In this document: one piece after another, positions 52,932 through 60,183 of the stretch
Layout: the number at the start of each line of letters is the position of its first letter
How positions within the stretch are numbered: position 1 is the stretch's first letter
DNA from: Sycon ciliatum
Lineage: Eukaryota > Porifera > Calcarea > Leucosolenida > Sycettidae
Reading direction: 5' to 3'
Length of the DNA stretch: 64,000 nt
Assembly: GCF_964019385.1 (NCBI RefSeq)
Contig: NC_088644.1
Location: forward strand, 42,899,192 to 42,963,191
Position numbers and translations under genes: made by a program
Notes under the pieces: generated by a model
Databases searched by the model: none
What the model was told of the DNA's origin: nothing
What the model saw: the letters and a program-made list of their open reading frames with translations, nothing else

Positions 52932-52992
<61 letters not shown>
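52932..52992. repeat. (ATC)20 microsatellite, 5' side of the full-length element
   Basis: About 60 bp of pure ATC repeat, ending at the first base of the RLE-type LINE. Confidence 0.98.
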
Positions 52993-52993
52993 C

Positions 52994-55900
52994 GGTTGGC
53001 AATTCTGAGGCTCTTGGTTTGCTTGGTTGACTTGGTTGCTGGAGAGGAACTGAGAAGCTTGACTTGGCTGGCGCTGCTGTCTGTTGCTGTTCGGTGGAGT
53101 GGTCATCACATTTTATCCTTTGGAGGCACCCAATGGCCACCCAATGGCCAGTGTTAGACCAGTGAGGAGAGGAGTGTGACTGCCTTGCTGCTGGAGGCAG
53201 TTTCTGACACGATTGGTGACTCTGGTCGTACAGTCCTGATGCAGTCGTCACCTCAGTCATCCTCACACCTCCTATCCCTGCCAGTTCTGTCGTGATGCCG
53301 TGCTGCAACTGCCAGATTGGTCGCAAATGTGTTAGATGCAGATGTGTTCGTGCGAAGAAGCGCTGTGTGGACTGCTACCCTGGTAGAGCTACCCCTAGCC
53401 TTTGTCACAACCAAACTGAATCCATCGCCTCACAGCCTGCTGGTGCTGTTGGCGCTGGTATTGTGGTCAGTGGTGGTGGAGGATGTTCAGCCAGCCAGCC
53501 ATCTCAGCGAAACATATCACCGGAGGATAGCTCTGATGAATCCACTGCATCTGCAGATGAGGGTTGTGGCAGTGGCAGGCGCGATGTCGACTCCTGGCTG
53601 CGTGTAGATCACCCACTTGGGATTCATCCCAGCTCTGATTCCTCGCCATTCCCCCCAAGTGACATAGTCGAGTGCGGTCTAGCCAGCGCGGTGCCATGTT
53701 GTCGCTGCCAAGCAGGGGGTACGTGCATACGATGCGCTTGTGTCAGGGCTGGCAGAGTTTGTAGTAACTGCTATCCTGGGAGGGGTCGACTTGGCACCTG
53801 TCGTAATGTTGCTTCGGTGCCTGGGGTCCCGAGCTCTCAGCCCCAGATTATTCAGAGTGGCACCTCTGCTGCAACTGCATTGATTCCGACAGCATCTCAG
53901 GTTGACTTGCTTACCAGTTTGGAGGAATCTGACTCTGGTGCGCCACTGATGAGTGTGGATTCGGGCGCTGGGGGTACTGTACAACAGGCAGTGCATGGGG
54001 AGGATGACTCACGGTCCACTCTTATCTCATCCCAACCCCAGCTATGCCCATCTACGGGGAATATCGATTTGCAGGCTACGGGTTCTGGGCATGCGGATGT
54101 GGATCCATTTTCGCAGGTGCTTGGCTCGAGCCAGCCGGACGCTGCCTCTCCAGTTCCCACCACCCCTCGGGTCTCCATGCCTTTTGACATGGCTGACATC
54201 TATCAGGAGGTGGCGAGTTGGGAAAAGAACCTCTTCCGGGCTCCGACCGGCAGTGTTGGCAAAGAGTTTGTTCGGACACTCACGTCAGAACTTCAAAAGT
54301 TCAATTCGTCCCGAGGAGCGGAAGCCACTGCTCTATATCGTTTCTTCCTGCTTCCAGCGTTGGTGCTCCAGCGAGTAGGTCGGAATTGCCCTGCCGCAGA
54401 GTGCTCTGACCACACTCGTCGCAGACTAAATTTATGGATCCAGGGTTCCTATATGGAGCTAGTGCAGGAGGGTCGAACTATTCAGCATATGCTCAAGACA
54501 TCGCAGAATCGGAGATCCAGGCGTGGCGAAGACCCTGCTCATGAGTTTGGCCACTTGATGGAACAGGGCCGAGTTCACTGCGCACTGAGAATGCTGGATA
54601 ATGCAACCAAGCCCAAGTGTGATAAACCGGTCTTGGGCATGGACGACATCATTTCTGATTCTCATCAATCCCAGTCAGTCCGTGAAATTCTCGTCGGGAA
54701 GCATCCGGGGTCGGCACCGGCAGCACCGGACATCCTGCTTCAGGAGGAGGCGGGCAATGTCAGCAGTATCTACTTCGCCAGCGTCAATGGTGAGTTGATC
54801 AAACGCACTGCCCTTTCTCTGCACGGTTCTGCGGGTCCTTCCGGCCTGGACGCGGATGCTTGGCGGCGGCTATGCACATGTTACAAAGGTGCATCTACTG
54901 ATCTGCGTGAGGCAGTGGCGTGCTTCACACGCTTGATCTGTACCGACTCAGTCCCCTCCGGCTCACTCACACCGTACACAGCTTGCAGACTCATTGCCCT
55001 CAACAAGAACCCTGGCGTTCGGCCAATAGGGGTATGTGAAGTGTTTCGTAGACTGTGCTCCAAGGCGGCATTGTTTCTGATGAAACCCGACATTATGCAA
55101 GCCTGCGGACCAGTTCAGGCCTGCACGGGCATCCCGGCTGGGGTGGAGGCTATGGTGCACTCAATGACGGCTGCCTTTGCTTCGGAAAAGGCTGAGGCAG
55201 TGTTGCTAGTCGATGCTCGCAATGCCTTCAATAGCTTGAATCGCCGCGCTGCATTGCACAATATTGCTCGAGTATGCCCCCCGCTAGCACAAATAACATT
55301 GAATACTTACCAAGACCCTGCATCCCTCTTTGTGCGTGGTGGCCAGTCTTTATTGTCACAGGAGGGCACAACCCAGGGTGACCCTCTTGCGATGGCCATT
55401 TATGCCACGGCTCTCACCCCTCTCGTCAAGTCAGTCGGAACCAATGTTGCAGATGTGTGCCAGGGATGGTTTGCAGATGACTCGGCAGCTGCCGGAGGGC
55501 TCTCCCCATTGCGAAAGTGGTACAACCTCCTTAAGGAAGAGGGCCAAAAATACGGCTACAACATCAACGAAACAAAAACGCAACTACTCGTCAAGCCTGG
55601 CTTTGAGTCCTTGGCTGCCGAGACTTTTGGTGACACAACTATCCACGTCAAGTCTCGTGGCGTACAGTATCTGGGCGCTGCTATCGGGACTGAGGCATTC
55701 CTCGGAGAATTCAAAGAGACAAAAGTAGAAGAGTGGGTGAAACATACAGAGATTTTGGCAAATTATGCCGCATCAGAGCCGCATGCAGCATACTCTGCGT
55801 TGACCCATGGCTTAGTCAACAGATGGAACTATGTGTTTCGAACTATGGCTGTTTCTGCGGAGGACTTGGCGCCGTTGGAGCGGGAGCTTCACTCCTCACT

Positions 55901-57423
55901 TCTACCGGAGCTCGTGGGACAACCGAGCGTGCCTCTGAAAGACATTGATATTCTAAAGCTCCCGACACGGGATGGTGGGATGGCCCTTCCGGACCTCACG
56001 ACTCGACCACGGTTTGAGCACCAGGGCTCCAAGCAAGTGTCCGGACCTATGGTGAAGGAGGTTCTGGGCGATTTCGCTAAGGATAGCGATCCAATTTCTC
56101 TCGCTGGAGATGTGCCGGCTTCTGCAGATACTGCTGACCGTGGTGGAGCGTCTCCCACTCCCACGATGACGGCAACGGAGGTGCAGCCGCGGGAGGTCGC
56201 TGGCAACTCAAACCCTGGACCGGATGTGGCTGCTGATGTTGCTGGTGCTGGTACCCCCTTTCAGAGGATGATCGATGAAATGCGTCACAAAAAGCGTGTC
56301 GTCCACACCGAAAACCGGGAGCGCGCAAAGGCAGCCAGGAACAAAATAGTGGACACGAGCGATGAGATGACGAAGCGACGAATAGAAGAACACACGGAGA
56401 AAGGATCATCCTCATGGCTGAGCGTGCTGCCCCTGGCGGAGCATGGCTTTCGTCTCACCAAGCGTGACTTCCGGGATGCTCTGGCATTGAGATATGCATG
56501 GCCGCTAGCCAATACACCAGCAACCTGTGTGTGTGGTGAGCTGTTCTCAGTTGAGCATCAGCTATGTTGCGCCAGGGGCGGCTTCCCGACACTTCGTCAT
56601 AACGAGATACGTGACCTGCTGGCGAGGGAATTGACTGAAGTCTGCACAGCCGTTTCGACAGAACCAGCGCTGCAACCTCTTTCTGGTGAGAGGTTTCCTC
56701 TTCGGTCAACGAACCGCCGAGAGGATGCGCGCCTGGACATAGCCGCTCGAGGGTTTTGGACCCGTGGGGAGGAAGCTTTTTTTGATGTAAGGGTATTTTG
56801 CCCAGATGCTCCTTCCTACGGGTCCAGAACCCTTCCTGCATTGTACCAGCAGCACGAGCGGCGTAAGTGGAACGAATATGGGCCAAGAGTCACAAATGTA
56901 GAAAGAGCCGCTTTCACACCTCTCGTGTTCTCTGTGCATGGTGGTTGTGGGAGGCTGTGCAATGTGTTCCTCAAGAGACTGTGCCAGATGCAGGCCGAGT
57001 CATCGGGATCTCACTATTCCCAGGTCATTGGTTTACTCCGCTGTCGGCTGTCTTTTGCTTTGCTGCGTGCTGCTGTGTTGTGCATACGTGGGGCTCGGTC
57101 ACGGTACCACCATCCGGCGAGATGTTTTCATGATGTCTCGATTGCCGTGGCCGAGTCAGGTCTAGTTTGTTAAGTATCGTGCTGTGTCCTGACTGTGCAT
57201 GTGGGATTGGTATGGCGCTTACCCTTTTGTTGCTGTTTTGTTGCTTTCATGCCTTTAAGCATGTAATTGTGTTCAATTGTTGTATTTCATGGAAAAACGA
57301 TCTTTGCGTTGGATTCATTTAAACTATTATTTGTGTAGGGTTCCACTCCTTCATCTTGGGAAATTGTGTTTTGTTTGCCCAAAGAAGTGGCTTCATCATC
57401 ATCAAAAAAAAAAAAAAAAAAAA

Positions 57424-57427
<4 letters not shown>
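52994..57427 (+). mobile_element. full-length RLE-type LINE inserted in a TCA microsatellite
   Basis: A 4.4-kb element with a 300-bp 5' UTR, one ORF, a 230-bp 3' UTR ending CTTCATCATCATC and a 24-nt poly(A) (57404-57427). (ATC)n flanks it on both sides (52932-52992 and 57428-57471), so it sits within one microsatellite array. The intact frame, full length and clean tail suggest a recent insertion. Confidence 0.93.
53295..57173 (+). CDS. RLE-type non-LTR retrotransposon protein: Cys-rich repeats, reverse transcriptase, C-terminal endonuclease
   Basis: A 1292-residue protein that would bind element RNA and target DNA, nick the target and prime reverse transcription there. Two copies of a Cys-rich motif are at about residues 3-36 and 134-166 (C-x-C-x2-G-x2-C-x-RC-x-CVRA-x4-C-x2-CYPGR). 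RT lies at about 560-800: LIALNKNPGVRPIGV, motif A LLVDARNAFNSLNR, motif B TTQGDPLAMAIYA, motif C GWFADDSAAAG, and YLGAAIG. The C-terminus (about 1030-1290) has the zinc knuckle CVCGELFSVEHQLCC, HNEIRD, and DARLDIAARGFW...AFFDVRVF, the likely PD-(D/E)XK nuclease. No APE endonuclease is present. The first ATG is 53295 (the GTG before it is in frame). All catalytic motifs are intact and there is no stop. Sequence class: R2/R4/NeSL/Hero grade; the exact clade is not decidable by eye. Confidence 0.92.
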   Translation: MPCCNCQIGRKCVRCRCVRAKKRCVDCYPGRATPSLCHNQTESIASQPAGAVGAGIVVSGGGGCSASQPSQRNISPEDSSDESTASADEGCGSGRRDVDSWLRVDHPLGIHPSSDSSPFPPSDIVECGLASAVPCCRCQAGGTCIRCACVRAGRVCSNCYPGRGRLGTCRNVASVPGVPSSQPQIIQSGTSAATALIPTASQVDLLTSLEESDSGAPLMSVDSGAGGTVQQAVHGEDDSRSTLISSQPQLCPSTGNIDLQATGSGHADVDPFSQVLGSSQPDAASPVPTTPRVSMPFDMADIYQEVASWEKNLFRAPTGSVGKEFVRTLTSELQKFNSSRGAEATALYRFFLLPALVLQRVGRNCPAAECSDHTRRRLNLWIQGSYMELVQEGRTIQHMLKTSQNRRSRRGEDPAHEFGHLMEQGRVHCALRMLDNATKPKCDKPVLGMDDIISDSHQSQSVREILVGKHPGSAPAAPDILLQEEAGNVSSIYFASVNGELIKRTALSLHGSAGPSGLDADAWRRLCTCYKGASTDLREAVACFTRLICTDSVPSGSLTPYTACRLIALNKNPGVRPIGVCEVFRRLCSKAALFLMKPDIMQACGPVQACTGIPAGVEAMVHSMTAAFASEKAEAVLLVDARNAFNSLNRRAALHNIARVCPPLAQITLNTYQDPASLFVRGGQSLLSQEGTTQGDPLAMAIYATALTPLVKSVGTNVADVCQGWFADDSAAAGGLSPLRKWYNLLKEEGQKYGYNINETKTQLLVKPGFESLAAETFGDTTIHVKSRGVQYLGAAIGTEAFLGEFKETKVEEWVKHTEILANYAASEPHAAYSALTHGLVNRWNYVFRTMAVSAEDLAPLERELHSSLLPELVGQPSVPLKDIDILKLPTRDGGMALPDLTTRPRFEHQGSKQVSGPMVKEVLGDFAKDSDPISLAGDVPASADTADRGGASPTPTMTATEVQPREVAGNSNPGPDVAADVAGAGTPFQRMIDEMRHKKRVVHTENRERAKAARNKIVDTSDEMTKRRIEEHTEKGSSSWLSVLPLAEHGFRLTKRDFRDALALRYAWPLANTPATCVCGELFSVEHQLCCARGGFPTLRHNEIRDLLARELTEVCTAVSTEPALQPLSGERFPLRSTNRREDARLDIAARGFWTRGEEAFFDVRVFCPDAPSYGSRTLPALYQQHERRKWNEYGPRVTNVERAAFTPLVFSVHGGCGRLCNVFLKRLCQMQAESSGSHYSQVIGLLRCRLSFALLRAAVLCIRGARSRYHHPARCFHDVSIAVAESGLVC

Positions 57428-57471
<44 letters not shown>
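57428..57471. repeat. (TCA)14 microsatellite, 3' side of the full-length element
   Basis: Follows the poly(A) directly and is itself followed by another truncated element copy. Confidence 0.98.
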
Positions 57472-57640
57472 TTCGTCGTTGATGGGTTACTATCGCTGTC
57501 GGGTGTCTTTCGCACTGCTACGTTCCGCTGTGTTGTGTGTCAGGGGTGCTCGGTCGGCCCGTCACTGTCCAGTTCACATGCTTCGTGAGTTGGCGATGGT
57601 GGAGGGTTGGGTTCCCCTGCCGTGATTAGTGCTGCACCGA
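57472..57640 (+). pseudogene. RLE-type LINE, copy 4: last ~45 codons
   Basis: Directly after the microsatellite the plus strand reads GYYRCRVSFALLRSAVLCVR, GARSARHCPVH and a stop at about 57622-57624. It aligns with the C-terminus of the full-length protein (GLLRCRLSFALLRAAVLCIR). It is a severely 5'-truncated insertion in the same array, same orientation. Confidence 0.85.
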
Positions 57641-57671
57641 GCTTGTTTTGTGTGAAAGTATATTATACATG

Positions 57672-57985
57672 TAATTATTATTATTATTATTCTTATATTT
57701 ATACTTCAAGTATTACAAAATAATTGAGAGGCTTTGAATCGTTTCTATCAAAATCTAAATATTTGCCGGGTTGGAAGGTAGGAATCATCACAAGCCCATA
57801 GCCCTAAGGTCGTCACAGAGCAAGTATGAACAAGCGACCGCCATAAAAATCCATCGCGTGCAGCAGCGAGCAGGGACTGCACGTCAAGTGCAGTCCATGA
57901 AATATTATTATCAAGCCATGACATTCTGGGTCTGCCTCGGCCACGACCTCCAGCAACACAGCCCTGAAGAACAGTCAATGACAAA
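57672..57985 (-). pseudogene. 3' end of another LINE (C-terminal domain) with (ATA)n tail
   Basis: The minus strand reads GGRGRGRPRMSWLDNNISWT, then LLAAARDGFLWRSLVHTC. The RGRPR-x-SWLDNI-x-WTxL...W-RSLVH pattern is the C-terminal end of RTE/jockey-like LINE proteins. The 3' tail is (ATA)n-like, 57678-57692 on the plus strand as (ATT)n. Truncated upstream. Confidence 0.8.
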
Positions 57986-58246
57986 CAGCCGGAACGAACA
58001 ATATGACCAAAAATTGCAATTTCCTTTTACGAACAGAAACAATAAGTGGGACTTGTTTGTGAATACTATTTATTTCCTCTCTAACAGACACATTCGTCCG
58101 GTGATCAGTGAACGGAATCCTGAGAAGGCGTCGATAGCTTCTCATTTCGTTTCATGTAGGGTGCAACACGCAATTCCCCCAGTATCGTAGTCATCACAAC
58201 AACCTCTTCTTGACATTGTTCATTTTTGGTTGATGATATTTCCGAA
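57986..58246. other. intergenic or intronic
   Basis: A possible 3' splice site (TTTATTTCCTCTCTAACAG at 58069-58087) precedes an open stretch that stops after about 35 codons. It is not strong enough to call an exon. Confidence 0.35.
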
Positions 58247-58247
58247 T

Positions 58248-58327
<80 letters not shown>
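58247..58327. repeat. (TC)n microsatellite
   Basis: About 80 bp of uninterrupted CT repeat. Confidence 0.97.
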
Positions 58328-58331
<4 letters not shown>

Positions 58332-58517
58332 TTATGAGAGACAGAGAATTCTGAAAATATAATCAACCAAAATGAACAAAATTCTTTTTAAATATATTCT
58401 GATGAAAAATATCCACAACTGTCACCAAAAGTGAAAGAGTACTGTGCTGCGTGCAATTTCCTGTGTCTTTGGTTAATTTTGTGTGTACGTGTACTTGTGT
58501 GTCTGTCCGGGCATGTG

Positions 58518-58549
<32 letters not shown>

Positions 58550-58553
58550 CCAG

Positions 58554-58625
58554 CTAGTTTGGTTGGTGGGTACACTTATGCCAGATAGTGTTGGGCCTGT
58601 TGCCAACGGGCTCGGCTGCTTGAAG
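58554..58625 (+). CDS. possible internal exon of an unidentified host gene
   Basis: 3' splice site (TG)n...TGTGCCAG ends at 58553; 5' splice site AAG/GTGTAT starts at 58626. The 72-nt exon is in phase 0 at both ends and reads LVWLVGTLMPDSVGPVANGL, GCLK. It shares phase with the better-supported exons at 59213 and 59529. The acceptor tract is a (TG)n microsatellite, as in the next intron. Weak by itself. Confidence 0.35.
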
Positions 58626-59083
58626 GTGTATTGTTGTACCTACCACCTTTGTTGGTTTCAGGGTTCATATACTTTCTATTTGAAGTATACATACCTGTTA
58701 ACCATGGACTGCTTCTGGCTAGATTAACTCTTGTGTAATCAATGGTGCTAGTGAAGCTTATATCAGATCCACTCTGATTTAGCCACCCACGCTAGTACCA
58801 AGTATTACCTTCACTGGGGGCAGGGGTACCTGCAGTTGGATCCCGGGACGGATACCCTGATGCCGTCAATCCTTTTTTCTGCACCTTGTCCTCACCCACT
58901 TACTGAGGTGTGGTGAGCCCATAAGTGGGATCATTTCAAGTCCACCCTAGTTTGGGGATTTCAGGGGGTGTCGGCCGTTGGGTGGTTCAATGGCCAATTG
59001 AGTCATCTTTCCAAGATTCCTTTTGAGTCTCTCTCCCCTCTCCCGGGGAGACCCACGTGACCAGTTTTGGCAGTGAGCAAGTA

Positions 59084-59129
<46 letters not shown>

Positions 59130-59212
59130 TGTGTTTGTGTGTGTGTGTGTGTTTGTGTGTGTGCGTGTGTGTGTGTGTGTGCGTGCATATGTGTTTGCAC
59201 CTTTTCCTCTAG
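58626..59212. other. intron-like sequence with a (TG)n tract
   Basis: If the flanking exons are joined, this is a 587-bp intron. (TG)n-rich DNA occupies 59083-59190. Confidence 0.4.
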
Positions 59213-59416
59213 ACACCAGTTAAGTCGTCTGATCTCCTTATTCAAGACTGGGGGCTATTTGTCGACGGGCAGTGTCTTGCTGAAGCTGCATCTCTTGTTA
59301 AACAATACCCTGGTATGAAAAGGAACAGAGCTATCGAAAAGAGTTGCTACAATGCTTTGACGTATTGTTGCAGGGACCTTGGAGTGTTCCCTGAGTATCA
59401 GATACTTGTTAGCCGG
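59213..59416 (+). CDS. probable internal exon of an unidentified host gene
   Basis: 3' splice site TTTGCACCTTTTCCTCTAG ends at 59212; 5' splice site CCGG/GTAAGT starts at 59417. It is exactly 68 codons, phase 0 on both sides: TPVKSSDLLIQDWGLFVDGQ, CLAEAASLVKQYPGMKRNRA, IEKSCYNALTYCCRDLGVFP, EYQILVSR. The composition is that of a globular protein. I recognise no family. It joins in frame to the terminal exon at 59529. Confidence 0.65.
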
Positions 59417-59433
59417 GTAAGTGCATTGTGTGT

Positions 59434-59525
<92 letters not shown>

Positions 59526-59528
59526 CAG
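59417..59528 (+). repeat. 112-bp intron consisting almost only of (TG)n
   Basis: GTAAGTGCATTG, then about 90 bp of (TG)n with one A interruption, then GGCAG. The donor fits consensus, and the acceptor tract is TG rather than pyrimidine. If real, most of the intron is a microsatellite. Confidence 0.6.
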
Positions 59529-59690
59529 TTGGTTGTAGTTGTAGGAGTCAGTTGTGCTTTTTGGAGCTCTGACAAGGAGGATGTAGCTGCCTTCAGCAGC
59601 CATGCGCCGTGTGGTGTAGACCAGGCCATGGCTGTGGCAGCCCGTCTCAGTGAATTTGCGCTTCACTGGGAGTTTTTTGACACGCAATAG
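59529..59690 (+). CDS. probable terminal exon of the same host gene
   Basis: Starting at the phase-0 acceptor TGTGGCAG, it reads LVVVVGVSCAFWSSDKEDVA, AFSSHAPCGVDQAMAVAARL, SEFALHWEFFDTQ and stop TAG. The stop is made of the TA target duplication plus the first G of the MITE at 59690. Without the MITE the same codon would be TAA, so the insertion left the protein end unchanged but replaced the 3' UTR. No family recognised. Confidence 0.55.
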   Translation: MVVVVGVSCAFWSSDKEDVAAFSSHAPCGVDQAMAVAARLSEFALHWEFFDTQ

Positions 59691-60122
59691 GGAGGTTTCG
59701 CTCTACGGAATTACGTATGAAAATAACGTAGGAACCGCACGTAATTTTCATACGTAAAAATCAGAGCTGTTGGGTTTCGCTCTACGTGATTTCTCCACGA
59801 CTGCTAAACAGGCCTAGTTGCTTGGAGACGCGTTGGCTGCATGCGCCCACCGCATGCACTACGAACCGAAACCGCGTTTTCCATCTTATTTTGCACGTGG
59901 TGTACGGTGTGTGTACCTTGTGTTTCGCGCGGCTTGAACTTTGCCCTGGATAAATCCGGAAAATTCGAAAAAATATTTCAAAAAGTCCTACGGAGGACCC
60001 AACGTAGGAAAGAGCTTTCCTACGGAGATCCGTAGAGAGATTTACGTATGAAAGTTGCCCTCGCTCCCCGGCGCGTACGACATACGGATTTTCATACGTA
60101 ATTACGTAGAGCGAAACCTCCC
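59690..60122. mobile_element. 433-bp MITE with TA duplication, GGGAGGTTTCGCTCTACG termini
   Basis: Inverted ends GGGAGGTTTCGCTCTACG followed by AATTACGTATGAAAAT, nearly perfect over 35 bp. TA on both sides (59688-59689, 60123-60124), as for Tc1/mariner. The interior repeats TACG-rich words. It lies directly after the stop codon of the host gene. Confidence 0.9.
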
Positions 60123-60183
60123 TAATAGCACAAGCAGGAGATGCAGTATAGTTCGAACGAAATTTGAATTTTCGAAATTGAAG

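Noticed and set aside
52994..53090. HDV-like ribozyme at the 5' end of the full-length RLE LINE
   Set aside because: R2-type elements often have one, but here the possible P1 pairing (GGTTGGC with GTTGACT) is mostly wobble and no P2/P3 nest was found.
60055..60183. Upstream start of the LINE ORF
   Set aside because: These codons lie in the TA MITE and are not part of the LINE family.
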